Positions 1 through 10,244 of a DNA stretch of 64,000 bases are shown here, in pieces. A program made the translations under genes and the position numbers. This DNA comes from Engraulis encrasicolus (Eukaryota; Chordata; Actinopteri; Clupeiformes; Engraulidae), in assembly GCF_034702125.1 (NCBI RefSeq), contig NC_085858.1:57949998-58013997 (forward strand), read 5' to 3'. Every line of letters starts with the position of its first letter. The stretch's first letter is position 1. The notes beneath the pieces are model-generated. The model was not told the origin of the DNA and did no database searches. It was given only the letters and a program-made list of their open reading frames with translations.

Positions 1-193
1 ATTCAGTGACCCTCATGTGTGGGGACCTTTTCCTATTCAGTGACCCTCATGTGTGGGGACCTTTTCCTATTCAGTGACCCTCATGTGTGGGGACCTTTTC
101 CTATTCAGTGACCCTCATGTGTGGGGACCTTTTCCTATTCAGTGACCCTCATGTGTGGGGACCTTTTCCTATTCAGTGACCCTCATGTGTGGG
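1..193. repeat. 34-bp minisatellite, first block
   Basis: About five and a half head-to-tail copies of a 34-bp unit that begins ATTCAGTGACCCTCATGTGT and ends in a GGGGACCTTTTCCT motif. The same unit resumes at 744-1040 and occurs as about three copies at 54265-54360 before the matching exon of the downstream gene. It therefore belongs to an intron of the NLR-type gene. 34 is not a multiple of three, and no protein is implied. Confidence 0.95.
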
Positions 194-743
194 CGACTGT
201 AGCGAAGGGGAGTAGAGTTGCCCAGCTGGGACTCGAACCCAGACCTTCTGGGGTAGTAAACCGGGGCTCTGACCGCTACACCAAAGAGCCAGGCTCGTTG
301 GCATGTTAGTCAGAACACACCCACAACCCTAGTGATGGTCACTCCATCACACTGCCTTCCCCTTCGGGAAGCGCACCCGTGCGCTTCACACACTCATGGT
401 GTACCTCACGCAACTGCCCATCATGCTTCTCCCATCCAGTGTGCCCCGTCATCAATGCTTCACCCATCACTGGGGTACCTCACACCGGGGTCACCAATCC
501 TGGGGGTCCCTCACATGGAATTACGGCTCACACACCATGGGTACGCTTCCGATGGCCTCACGGTAGCCATCCCACTTCTGACACCATTTGTAGCGAAGGG
601 GAGTAGAGTTGCCCAGCTGGGACTCGAACCCAGACCTTCTGGGGTAGTAAACCGGGGCTCTGACCGCTACACCAAAGAGCCAGGCTCGTTGGCATGTTAG
701 TCAGAACACACCCACAACCCTAGTGATGGTCACTCCATCACAG
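191..743. mobile_element. SINE-containing composite insertion in the minisatellite
   Basis: Two almost identical copies of about 150 bp (191-343 and 589-741) flank a 245-bp middle part. Read on the minus strand, each copy contains a tRNA-like head: an A-box-like stretch (GGTGTAGCGG) and a B-box (GGTTCGAGTCC), as in tRNA-derived SINEs. The middle part is related to 60395-60640. The insertion splits the 34-bp minisatellite, which is uninterrupted in the paralogous intron at 54265-54360. Whether this is two SINE insertions or one tandem duplication cannot be decided here. Confidence 0.7.
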
Positions 744-1040
744 GCACCTTTTCCTATTCAGTGACCCTCATGTGTGGGGACCTTTTCCTATTCAGTGACC
801 CTCATGTGGGGACATTTTCCTATTCAGTGACCCTCATGACATGTGTGGGACCTTTTCAGTGACCCTCATGTGTGGGGACCTTTTCCTATTCAGTTTCCCT
901 CATGTGTGGGGACCTTTTCCTATTCAGTAACCGTCATGTGTGGGGACCTTTTCCTATTCAGTGTCCCTCATGTGTGGGGACCTTTTCCTATTCAGTGACC
1001 TTCATGTGTGCGGGACCTTTTCCTATTCAGTGACCCTCAT
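744..1040. repeat. 34-bp minisatellite, second block
   Basis: About eight more, somewhat degenerate, copies of the 34-bp unit continue after the SINE composite. They lead into a stretch (1041-1368) that is nearly identical to 54361-54699 in the downstream gene. Confidence 0.9.
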
Positions 1041-1368
1041 CTTAACTGTTTGCTAAGGTGTAGAAGGGACTCCCCCCTCTGTAACATGGATACAAACACA
1101 GTGGGCCACAGACTACCTCTCAGTCTCCACCCCCTGGGCCAGAAGATGTTAACTCTTTGGTGTCAGAGGGACTCCCTTCACTGGAATGTGTACATACACA
1201 CAGTAGACCACTGCTTAGTCTGAATGGTGGTCCCTGGGTCAGAACCAGTTGAAACCTCCTGGTCTAAGTAACAGAAGGTGCCAAAACAATGTCCTGCTCT
1301 CTCTGTCTCTCATTATTTACCCTTCAACCTCCTCTTCTTTATCTCTCTCTCTCTGTCCCTCTCTCCAG

Positions 1369-1542
1369 GCTTGAGCACTGCAGTATAACAGAAGAGGGCT
1401 GTGCTGCTCTGACTTCAGCGCTGATTTCAAACCCCTCACACCTGAGACAGCTGCATCTGACTGGTAGTACACCAGGGAATTCAGGTGTGAAGCAGATCTC
1501 TACATTACTCAGGAATCCAGACTGTAAACTAGAGAAACTGAG
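1369..1542 (+). CDS. LRR exon of the upstream NLR-type gene (partial gene)
   Basis: This is a 174-nt exon with acceptor CTCTCCAG and donor GTGAGC. In the phase used by all LRR exons here (1 nt, 57 codons, 2 nt) it reads LEHCSITEEGCAALTSALIS and so on, ending CKLEKLR. This is one ribonuclease-inhibitor-type double LRR unit as found in NLR receptors. The gene enters from the left of the window, so its NACHT part is not visible. The 5' half and upstream intron match exon 54700-54873. The end of the exon and the downstream intron match exon 57079-57252, so the exon looks recombinant. The LRR family assignment is firm; the exact NLR subfamily is inferred from the complete neighbour at 30-63 kb. 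Confidence 0.9.
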
Positions 1543-1651
1543 GTGAGCACAGACTCAAGCAGAATCACAAACTGAAGCTTAATTAGAGGACTCAGAAACT
1601 GTTTTTACCCCACAACCATCAGACTACTGAACTGTGGCTACCTGCTAGATA

Positions 1652-3225
1652 CAGTGAGGAGAATAAGTATTTGATCCCTTGCTGATTTTGTTGGTTTGCC
1701 CACTAATAAAGACATGATCAGTATTTAATGTTAATGATAATATGTATTCTAACATGGAGAGACAGAATATCAAAAAGAAAATGCAGAAATTAACTCTAAA
1801 GAATATATAATAATTGATTTATATTTAATTGAGGGAAATAAGTATTTGATCCCCTGCCAACCATTAAGAGTTCTGATCCCGCAGATCAAATGGCACTTCC
1901 AATCAACTTGTTATCTGAATTGAACACACCTATTAATAGTAACCTACACAAAAGACACATTGAATCTGCAGAATCAGTCCACAGAATCAGTCAATCAATC
2001 AAACTAAACTCGCCAACATGGGACAGACCAAAAAGCTGTCAAAGGATGTTAGGGGCAAGATTTTAGAACTCAACAAGGCTGAAATGGGCTCCTGGATATT
2101 AAAGAACAAACTGTTGGTGTATTTCTTCCCAATTTTAGGACATACAAAATGATCATCAATCATCAATCTTAGGCCTGTCTCTGGTTCCTTACAAGATTTG
2201 ACCTTGTGGGAATTTAATAACCAGCTTAAAACTGTATGGGAGGAGCTAGGAAATGATCTCAAGGCAGCTGGGACCTCAATCACTAAGAAAACTATTGGAA
2301 ACACATTGATACCACAGCGGATTAAAATCCTGCAGTGCATGTATGGTACCCCGGCTTCAGAAGGAACCTGTTCAGGCTCACCTGAGGTTTGCCAATGAAC
2401 ATCAAACTGGATTAGGATATGATTGGGAGGTGCTGGAATCAGATGACACCAAAATCAAACTGTTTGGCATTAACACAACTCGATGTGTTTGGAGGAAGAG
2501 AAATGCTGCCTATGATCCCAAGAACAACACCTTCTCCAACATCATAAATGAAAGTGGTAACATAATGTTTTGAGGTTGTTTGTCTGGCCAAGACACAGGA
2601 CAACTTCACATCGTCAAGAAATGGATGGAGGGAGACATGTAAACGTACAATGCTGCATGCCAACCTCTTTCCCACCACCACTAGACTGAAGGTGGGTCAT
2701 GGATTGGCGTCCCAATATGATAATAATCCATAACATACAGCCCAAGCAACGAAGGAGTAGCTCAAGCAGAAGCACATTAAGGTCATGAAGTGGCCTAGAC
2801 AGTTTCCAAACATTAACCCTATAATAATCCTGTGAAGGGAACAGAAGCTCCCATTTGGCAAGCTGCAGTCATACAACTTATTTAGAGATGATCTGCATAG
2901 AAAAGTGGACAAAAATCCTTTCTAATATATCCACAAACATTGTCATTAACTGAAAGAAACATCTGACCTCTGTATGAGAAAACAAGGGCTTTGCCACCAA
3001 GTATTTTGTCTTCTTTGACTAGAGGGGTCAAATACTTATTTTCCTCAATGGAATACAAATCAATTAAAATATATTCTTCAAAGTTATTTTCTGGATTTTC
3101 TTTTTGATATTCTGTCTCTCTATATTAGAATACATTTTATCATTAATGTTATAGAATGATCATGTCTTTATTAGTGGGCAAACCAACAAAATCAGCAAGG
3201 GATCAAATACTTATTCTCCTCACTG
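1652..3225 (+). mobile_element. Tc1-like DNA transposon, inactive
   Basis: The terminal inverted repeats are over 150 bp. They start CAGTGAGGAGAATAAGTATT and end with its complement at 3225. TA dinucleotides at 1650-1651 and 3226-3227 are the target duplication typical of Tc1/mariner. The centre (2018-2900) carries a decayed Tc1 transposase on the plus strand. It lies in the intron of the upstream NLR gene. The matching intron at 57340 lacks it, so the insertion came after the two copies separated or was lost from one. Confidence 0.95.
2018..2900 (+). pseudogene. Tc1 transposase remnant
   Basis: The reading begins MGQTKKLSKDVRGKILELNK at 2018, the usual start of fish Tc1 transposases with the DNA-binding helix-turn-helix region. 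It breaks into several frames with stops. Pieces such as VWEELGNDLKAAGTSITKKT (near 2240) and CVWRKRNAAYDPKNN (near 2490) are readable Tc1-type segments. No intact catalytic domain can be read through, so the copy is dead. Confidence 0.85.
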
Positions 3226-3251
3226 TATATTGGTGTGAGTGTTTGAGTGTG

Positions 3252-3394
<143 letters not shown>

Positions 3395-3587
3395 AGTGTG
3401 CCTATCTCTACTGCACTACTACACAAGGGAAATTACCTGAATACGTGATATGTGCCATTGTACTTTCTGGATTCTGGATTCTTTCTGGAACAGACGTTTG
3501 TGTATATCAATACAATCGTTTTTGTGCACATATTTTGTTCAGGTCTTGTGATCAATGTGTGTCTGCATGAGACTTTGAGTGCAGTGC

Positions 3588-3661
3588 TCTGTCTGTCTGT
3601 CTGTCTGTCTCTCTGTCTCTCTTTCTCTTTCTCTTTCTCTTTCTCTTTCTCTTTCTCTTTC

Positions 3662-3712
<51 letters not shown>

Positions 3713-3730
3713 CTCTCTCTCTCACTCCAG
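3588..3730 (+). repeat. Pyrimidine microsatellite forming the splice acceptor tract
   Basis: (CTGT)n, (CTTTCT)n and (CT)n blocks run directly into the acceptor CACTCCAG of the exon at 3731. The polypyrimidine tract of this exon is therefore itself a microsatellite. The matching downstream exon at 58323 has a pure (CT)n of about 40 units. Confidence 0.9.
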
Positions 3731-3904
3731 CCTTTCATATTGCGGTATAACAGAACAGGGCTGTGCTCTTCTGACATCAGCTCTGGCATCAAACCCCTCC
3801 CACCTGAGAGAGCTGTTTCTGAGGGGTAATAAACTGGGAGACTCAGCAGTCAAGCAGCTCTCTGCTCTGGTGGAAGACCCAAACTACAGACTTGAGAAAT
3901 TACA
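3731..3904 (+). CDS. Last LRR exon of the upstream NLR-type gene
   Basis: 174-nt exon between acceptor CACTCCAG and donor GTGAGT. It reads LSYCGITEQGCALLTSALAS and ends with NYRLEKLQ. It is the counterpart of exon 58323-58496 in the downstream gene, sharing the unusual ASAVKQLSA/DSAVKQLSA and EDPNYRLEK segments. The phase is the same as in every other LRR exon here, so it splices cleanly from 1542 and into 4226. Confidence 0.92.
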
Positions 3905-4225
3905 GTGAGTAAAACAATTGTGACATCATGTCTGCAATACTTGTCAGTGATTATGAAGAGATTGTTAGTAAGAGAGAAACTTGAGAAATAGTTTCTTTAT
4001 TTGCATTGACATAATTGCTATTACAGTTAAAAAAAAAACATAATTATATTATTATTATTATTACTTATAATGACCGTGTATTCCCGGCAATGTGACAGCA
4101 TCACACTTTAACCTCCTTAATCACTCATTACCTGTCTGTCTACTGTATATCAGTAACCTGTTGCCCTGTCATATCTTAATGTACCTATTATTTTCATATC
4201 TTTGTGTTTTAAATATCTTTTTCAG

Positions 4226-4870
4226 CTTGGAAAACACTGGGAAGTAGCCTCTTTGTGCAGATTGGGTCGCCAGCAGGCCTATTCACTATTTTCTGAAAAT
4301 ACTCAGCAACACCATAACAGCATTGTTCTGACATTACCAAGAGCTCTAAGTAACAGATTAAGACATAGCCATTACAATTTTGGTGACAGTTATGTTATCA
4401 CATACAGTAGACCAGTGCTTAATTTGAGGGGGAGCAAGGGGGAGCTAGCTCCGGAACCTCAGACGAGAGCTCCGGAACCTTGGATGGAACCTCAGGGAAA
4501 GACATCACAGACCCCCCCCTCGGGGGGGAGCCACCCATCCTCTGTGCTCCAGGACCTCCCGCTTGACAAATTAAGCACTGAGTAGACTCTGGTGACAGTA
4601 GGATTATAACATAGGCTCTGGTGACAGTAAGGTTATAACATAGGCTCTGGTGACAGTATGGTGACAGTAAGGTTATAAATAGGCTCTATGCTAAGCGGTT
4701 AATTCAAAGCCAAGGGAAACCAGTGGACGTCATGTCAAAACCAAAACAGACGTCATATATATTATATATTGTAATAATGTAATGTATATATTTTCTTGTG
4801 ACTGTAATCCCTGTAGTATGCTGACCCCTCTCCGTTTATTAGTGTGAATGAATAAATACATAAATTATGA
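4226..4870 (+). CDS. Terminal exon of the upstream NLR-type gene: stop codon and 3'UTR
   Basis: After acceptor TCTTTTTCAG the exon continues in frame as LENTGK and stops at TAG 4245-4247. The rest is 3'UTR, with AATAAA at 4851-4856. The same acceptor, the hexapeptide LEDTGK and the stop occur at 63242-63263, followed by a homologous 3'UTR. That conservation supports the call. No B30.2 (SPRY) domain follows, unlike many fish NLR genes. The UTR contains an inserted MITE (4413-4580) and a short version of the 29-bp minisatellite (4585-4690). The transcript end is inferred from the poly(A) signal. Confidence 0.8.
4413..4580. mobile_element. hAT-like MITE in the 3'UTR
   Basis: 168 bp with inverted ends CAGTGCTTAATTTG / CAAATTAAGCACTG. 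The heptamer AGTAGAC lies on both sides (4406-4412 and 4581-4587). hAT elements normally make 8-bp duplications, so the superfamily is likely but not proven. The paralogous UTR at 63400 lacks it. Confidence 0.75.
4585..4690 (+). repeat. 29-bp minisatellite in 3'UTR, short array
   Basis: Three to four copies of a unit GCTCTGGTGACAGTAAGGTT plus ATAACATAG. The downstream gene has about ten copies at 63463-63735. Confidence 0.9.
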
Positions 4871-5776
4871 ATGATTCTTTAAAGTGGAATTAATCTTTTA
4901 AAGTCCATTGTGGTGACTGAGCTGTCGCTGTTTATATTTTTTTCATATTAAATATAACATATTTTCATAGTTAACTAACAGTTTTTCTAACATTGCTTTT
5001 CTTATTTCTATTGGGGTGTCACTTTGCACACCTATAATTTCACCGAAATGTACAAATACATAATTTAAGGTGTATTATTAACCTTACTTTCTTGTTGTAA
5101 GCAAAGCATCACTTATCTTAAGGGCTGTACTCATTATTTCTGTGTACTCCACCTGGAGAGGCGGTTGTAAGCAGCCATGTAAACAATGTGTATTTAAAAT
5201 GATTATGATCCTGTTTGCAATTCACATGTCATCCGGGTTTGAGGCAAGATTACATGATTGGCATAACGTAGTGTCAACAAATTAGCTGTCTTTATTGTTA
5301 GGAAAAGTCGTGATTTGTTTTGAAAATCTATGAGCATGTGTTTTACCAATAGATTTTTTTGTTTTACCTCTGCCATGTTTTTAAAATAAACTTAATGTTT
5401 AAGGTTACACATTTGCTGTTGCATTGTTTTGATAAGTGTTTGCAATGTCACAAGATTAATTTCCATCCAGTGTTGCATTCATTTCTCTCCATGATGGTGG
5501 AGTCTGAAGGCTGCCAAAGGCCTTCTCCACGTCATCCCAAAGACTCTCATTGAGGTCTGGACTCTGTGGTGGCCAATCAATGTGTGAAAATATCACATTA
5601 ACACAACACAGAGAGTATAAAGTAACCTTCCTCTGCCCTAATCACAGCTGGTAGGCTATGCCCCATCTCTAATTAAGGCAGTGCACCGCCTGAAGTCTTG
5701 ACATCAGCTGACCTACAGCACTACTTTAGCCTTGCAGAGCTGCACATGCTGGATGTAGTCTGCAGCACCTTCAAGC

Positions 5777-5838
<62 letters not shown>

Positions 5839-5896
5839 GAGGACAGCTGACCTACAGCACCATTTTAGCCTTGCAGTGCTGCACATGCTGGATGTA
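4871..5896. other. Intergenic AT-rich spacer with (ATT)n
   Basis: I see no gene here. It holds an (ATT)n tract of about 20 units at 5777-5838. A sequence ending CACATGCTGGATGTA occurs before the tract (5705-5758) and after it (5842-5896). The second copy is the target of the next transposon. Confidence 0.7.
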
Positions 5897-7333
5897 CTAA
5901 CCCCAACTCCGATGAAGTTGGGACGTTTGGTAAACAGTGAATAAAATCAAAATGCTATCATTTTCAAAACACTCAATCTATTCATTAGATGGAGAATAGT
6001 GAAAAGACAACATATTAAGTGTTAAAACCGAGAAAAAATATTGTTTTGGGGGACATATGTATTCATTTCTAATTTGAGAAATCCAACACGTCTCAAAAGA
6101 GTTGGGACGGGGACAATAAATGGCAGCAAATGTCGAGGAAGACTAAAAACAAAACAAAAGACAACACTTAACAGTTAAATACATTAACCGATGAGATGAT
6201 TTTATATAAAATAATCTATCTTGGACATGATTTCATCAGCTTAAATGGTGGGTGTATTCCTTGTCATGTTTTGCAATGTTTTCCTTTCTGTAGTGCTTAC
6301 AGTGTGACAGGTCTTGACCAAAAACCCACCATTTTATCACATGCTGGTCCTTATGATGGAGCCAAACTGTTAAAACATAGTAGAGAATGCAATTTGACCT
6401 TACTATGTGGCAGTAATCCAAGATCTCCCTTCAAAATATAATGCATGAGTGGCTTTTCATGCTGTTTAAAACCCATTTATACCATTCAGCACTGTATTTA
6501 ACTCTACAGATGAGTGAGAACATCTTAACCAATGCACTACTGCATCCGCATGCCATCATGGAGGCTGACTTTTGAAGCTAGCACTAACACAAGTTGGATG
6601 GTCCATTTTCACTGTAGCACAGGATGTGCAATGCTCTATTATTGTCAAAAAGAATGGACTTCTACAACTTCTGCTGACTTCTGTAAGCAAAGGACAGTTT
6701 CCCATGTCTTCTGGGTCTATTTCAAGTGAGCTCAGGTGCTTAGGAGAATGTTAAACCCCTGTGTCATTTTCATGCATTAAGCATTCTTAATATGGTCAAT
6801 TTTCAATAGCTCTAGCACTCCAGGAATTAGAGTGAGACTACAGCCAATATATATTTCATGATGTCATGAACCTATACAATGATTTTATTAACAAAAATAT
6901 GTCTTATATACACTCAATCGTGGTAAATCAAAGGGAATTCAAAAATGTATGTAATAACTATGGTAATTATTCCCTTTGCATCTTTAATTCTGAGTGACTC
7001 AGCCTCTCTGTGATGATCTTATACCTGGACACCTATATTGTCCGTCAGTACAATTCATTTTGAAATGTTCTTCTTTGTTGTTTTATCTTATTTGGATGTT
7101 TACTAAATTTCACTGATCCCCGTCCCAACTCTTTTGAGACGTGTTGGATTTATCAAATTAGAAATGAGTACATATGTCCCCCAAAACAATATTTTTTCTC
7201 GGTTTTAACACTTAATATGTTGTCTTTTCACTATTCTCCATCTAATGAATAGATTGAATGTTTTGAAAATGATAGCATTTTGATTTTATTCACTGTTTAC
7301 CAAACGTCCCAACTTCATCGGAGTTGGGGTTTG
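5897..7333. mobile_element. 1.4-kb TA-flanked DNA transposon with about 220-bp TIRs
   Basis: The ends are inverted repeats of roughly 220 bp: 5897-6115, starting CTAACCCCAACTCCGATGAA, and 7116-7333. TA lies on each side (5895-5896 and 7334-7335), suggesting a Tc1/mariner-type target choice. The duplicated flank (GCTGGATGTA then GTCTGCAGCACC) confirms the empty site. The 1-kb centre shows no readable transposase, so this is a non-autonomous or decayed copy. A second, truncated copy of the family lies at 37693-43052. The superfamily is not certain. Confidence 0.88.
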
Positions 7334-8294
7334 TAGTCTGCAGCACCTTCAGTACAGGTGAGGACTTGGAGTAGAGTATAGTAGAGTAGAGTATTTTTAA
7401 TAATTAATCCCGAACATAATTAAGGTGTCTGGTATCTTACGTACATAAATATGCAAAGACCTAATACACATTATTGCACATTGCAGTAATAAACAAAGCA
7501 GTAAACTTGTTTGTGAGCTAACGGTCTGGTAATTATTATGTTGGCAATTATTCTACCCAGAACACCCCTAATTCAGTCAGGTCTGTATTTAGTAGTACCA
7601 GACTGTTGGGATGTGTCTGCTTCTATAGCAAGTGTCCACCATTAGATCAACAAAGGTGATCTCTTCTTCATATTAATGGAATACCTTCTTTGAGAATGCA
7701 CCAATAGGAAAGACCAATAGGTGATGAAACACATGTCAATGGCTGTACAAGACATCTGCCTTTGAGGCTGGCGTGACTACAAGACTTACAAATCTCTCTC
7801 TTCTTCAAGTTCAAGTTAATTTTTGCCACATCAATAGTATACACCTACAAATCCCTCTTCCTCTAATATCTCCCTCTTCTTCTAAACTCTCTTCTACACA
7901 TCCCTCTCTTCTACACATCCCTCTCCTCTACACATCCCTCTCTTCTACACATCCCTCTCTTCTTCACATCCCTCTCTTCTACACATCCCTCTCTTCTTCA
8001 CATCCCTCTCTTCTACACATCCCTCTCTTCTACACATCCCTCTCTTCCTCTAAACTCTCTTCTTCACCTTCTGATCAGTTTACATCATTACAATGGATTC
8101 ATTCTCATTCAGATGGGCAGTTACAAGTGTCATTAGAATAATACTCGTGTTCAATAAATTGGAAGAGGAAGCTACAGCTTAGTGACAGACACGCGAGGCA
8201 ACATTACCATCTAGTGGTGGCATCTAGTAGTGCAGTGTTGGGAATAACCTGGTAAGAAGGCGCATCTCTCATTGCTCTTACTCATCCTGACCTG

Positions 8295-8347
<53 letters not shown>

Positions 8348-8813
8348 CCTGCCTGCCTGCATCAGTGCACATTAATGTAAAGGGTTAAAATACATTGAAA
8401 ATTAAATACTTTTTATCAATTCACGTTTTATTTTCCATAATGCATATCTTTCTAATGTGTTTCAAGTATTGTTATTACAACAGTATACATTTGGACAAAA
8501 CCGTAATAAGACTACGCAGACTAAACCCTCTACACTGGAAATAAGATGCAATGCTGAAAGCCGTTTATGATGAATATGGTTTGTTTATTGCAACACTGTC
8601 AGTCACACAGCTCATGTTAGTTTATAATAATAATACAACAGACAGAGTGATTGGCACCGTACTTTATTCCCCCCAATGGGTAACTAGCGGTAAAGTGTGG
8701 TGTAATTTTCTAGATTATTTCCAGAATTTAATGTTTCATACAGTATTGGTAGAACATTAGTAAACCTCCCTGCTGCAGCCTCATACAGTATTGGTAGCGC
8801 TGAGCTATTGGTC
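7334..8813. other. Spacer with minisatellite and (CTAT)n
   Basis: No gene recognised. 7860-8050 is an array of 15-bp units of type TCTTCTACACATCCC. It gives a Ser/His-rich open frame that is only repeat. 8297-8346 is (CTAT)n. CATACAGTATTGGTAG is repeated at 8737 and 8784. Confidence 0.7.
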
Positions 8814-8955
8814 TGGGGTCCGTTTCTCGATTCTTGTCGTTGCTAACCGTCTTAAGACCGTCTTACCATTCCATTGGATTTAGTTGTGAGCGTCGCTGTC
8901 GAGAGAGAGTTGAGTCGCTCTTACGAAGGACGTTGTTACTGAGATACGGACCCCA
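8814..8955. mobile_element. Palindromic MITE, 142 bp
   Basis: Near-perfect inverted ends TGGGGTCCGTTTCTCGAT and the complement at 8938-8955, with most of the element self-complementary. Foldback elements of this kind are non-autonomous DNA transposons. The flanking GGTC/GGACC also pair, so the exact target duplication is unclear. Confidence 0.75.
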
Positions 8956-9328
8956 GGACCATTAGTTCAGCTGTATTAGTAACTTGCTGTGCCTCCCATA
9001 CCAGACTGGAGTGTTGACTAGCAGGTGGCGAGTTCGAGTCCCAGGTGCTGAACTGATGATTACTCAATTACACTCAGCTGCACTGAGTTAGGAAACTGTT
9101 TATGACACCAGAAGCATGTTGAGCAGGGCAGGCCAGGTGGATATTCATGGAAAAGATCATGTGTGTGAATGAGCAGCACACATTCTGGAAATAAACTACG
9201 GAAATTAGACAGTGGTCCTTTAAGGCACCACGTAGCTTATATTGCACTTCTGGTATAATTCTCATACAACACAATCAAGTACAGTACAATACAGCACATA
9301 CTATATGCCCAAGTGCTACATCTGAAAT

Positions 9329-9416
<88 letters not shown>

Positions 9417-9460
9417 TGTCTTAACATGCGTGTTAAGCTTATACTGGAGTGAGGGAGTCA

Positions 9461-9494
<34 letters not shown>

Positions 9495-9721
9495 TGGGAG
9501 TGTGTCCGTGCATGTGTGTGTGTGTGTGTGTATGTGCGTGTTTCCATGTATGTATTAGTGTCTGTTCATGTGTGTGCGTCCATGTCTGTGCTGGGCAGGG
9601 CCTGGGACAAAACCATCTGAAGGGCCCCCTCACCTAAAACATGCAGAGTACTGTGAAGCCAAATCTGCCCCCATCCCCTCTCCCTGGGCCTGGGTCAACT
9701 GAACATCCCCCGTAGGCTTCC

Positions 9722-9792
<71 letters not shown>

Positions 9793-9880
9793 TGTGTATA
9801 TGTGTGTGTGTGTCTGTGTATACGTGTGTGTGTGTGTGTGCCCGTGTGTGTGTGCCCGTGTGTGTGAGAGTGTGTGTGTG
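8956..9880. other. Spacer with tRNA-SINE-like fragment and GT tracts
   Basis: A B-box-like GAGTTCGAGTCCC sits at 9031-9043, perhaps a SINE relic. GT-rich tracts at 9331-9416, 9460-9570 and 9724-9880 are partly impure (TATG, CCGTG interruptions). No gene on the plus strand. The last tract runs right up to the stop codon of the ADHFE1-like exon. Confidence 0.6.
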
Positions 9881-9964
9881 TTAGTAGATCTTCATGGATG
9901 CCGTGAAGAGTTCAGCCAGGTCCTCTTCAGTGTGAGCCCTGGGAGACAGCTTGGTCACACGCTC
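9881..9964 (-). pseudogene. adhfe1: ADHFE1-like last coding exon
   Basis: After acceptor TTGACAG the exon reads ERVTKLSPRAHTEEDLAELF and ends ASMKIY and TAA. It is 27 codons plus stop, intact, in phase 0 with the exon before it. The family's C-terminus has the same ERVTKL and ASMK-Y pattern. Confidence 0.88.
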
Positions 9965-9969
9965 CTGTC

Positions 9970-10053
<84 letters not shown>

Positions 10054-10056
10054 AGT

Positions 10057-10137
<81 letters not shown>
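9965..10137 (-). other. 173-nt intron made of (AC)n and (GT)n arms
   Basis: On the coding (minus) strand the intron starts GTACACAC, continues as about 37 AC units, has a loop-like ATACTCCTG, then about 40 TG units up to TTGACAG. The arms are complementary, so the whole intron can fold into one hairpin that brings the splice sites together. Confidence 0.9.
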
Positions 10138-10181
10138 CTGGGGTAGAGTTCCCTTCACCAGAGCTGGAATGACGTTGGTTC
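10138..10181 (-). pseudogene. adhfe1: ADHFE1-like penultimate exon, 3' part
   Basis: Reads GTNVIPALVKGTLPQ and then donor GTACAC. The exon's 5' part lies 8.6 kb away at 18814-18852, on the other side of the hAT-like insertion. Joining the two sides restores one open exon of 25 codons that starts VDDGLSALGYG. Confidence 0.88.
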
Positions 10182-10244
10182 CAGGGGTGTATCCAGCTTT
10201 CAAAAAGTGGGGGTGTTCTCAGATGAAATATAGCCCCCAATCCC

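Noticed and set aside
205..300. tRNA gene on the minus strand
   Set aside because: A-box and B-box are present, but the sequence is repeated as part of a SINE-type composite and the cloverleaf is not complete, so it is treated as SINE.
1..1040. CRISPR-like regularly spaced repeat
   Set aside because: Head-to-tail minisatellite without unique spacers, in a eukaryotic intron.
3433..3792. Glu-Arg/Lys-Glu-rich frame on the minus strand
   Set aside because: Antisense of the pyrimidine microsatellite at the acceptor of exon 3731.
4202..4585. 127-codon frame at the end of the upstream gene as a separate protein
   Set aside because: The upstream splice phase enters another frame and stops after LENTGK. 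The longer frame runs through UTR and into an inserted MITE.
7773..8141. Ser/His-rich 122-codon frame
   Set aside because: Produced by a 15-bp tandem repeat divisible by three; no domain or splice context.
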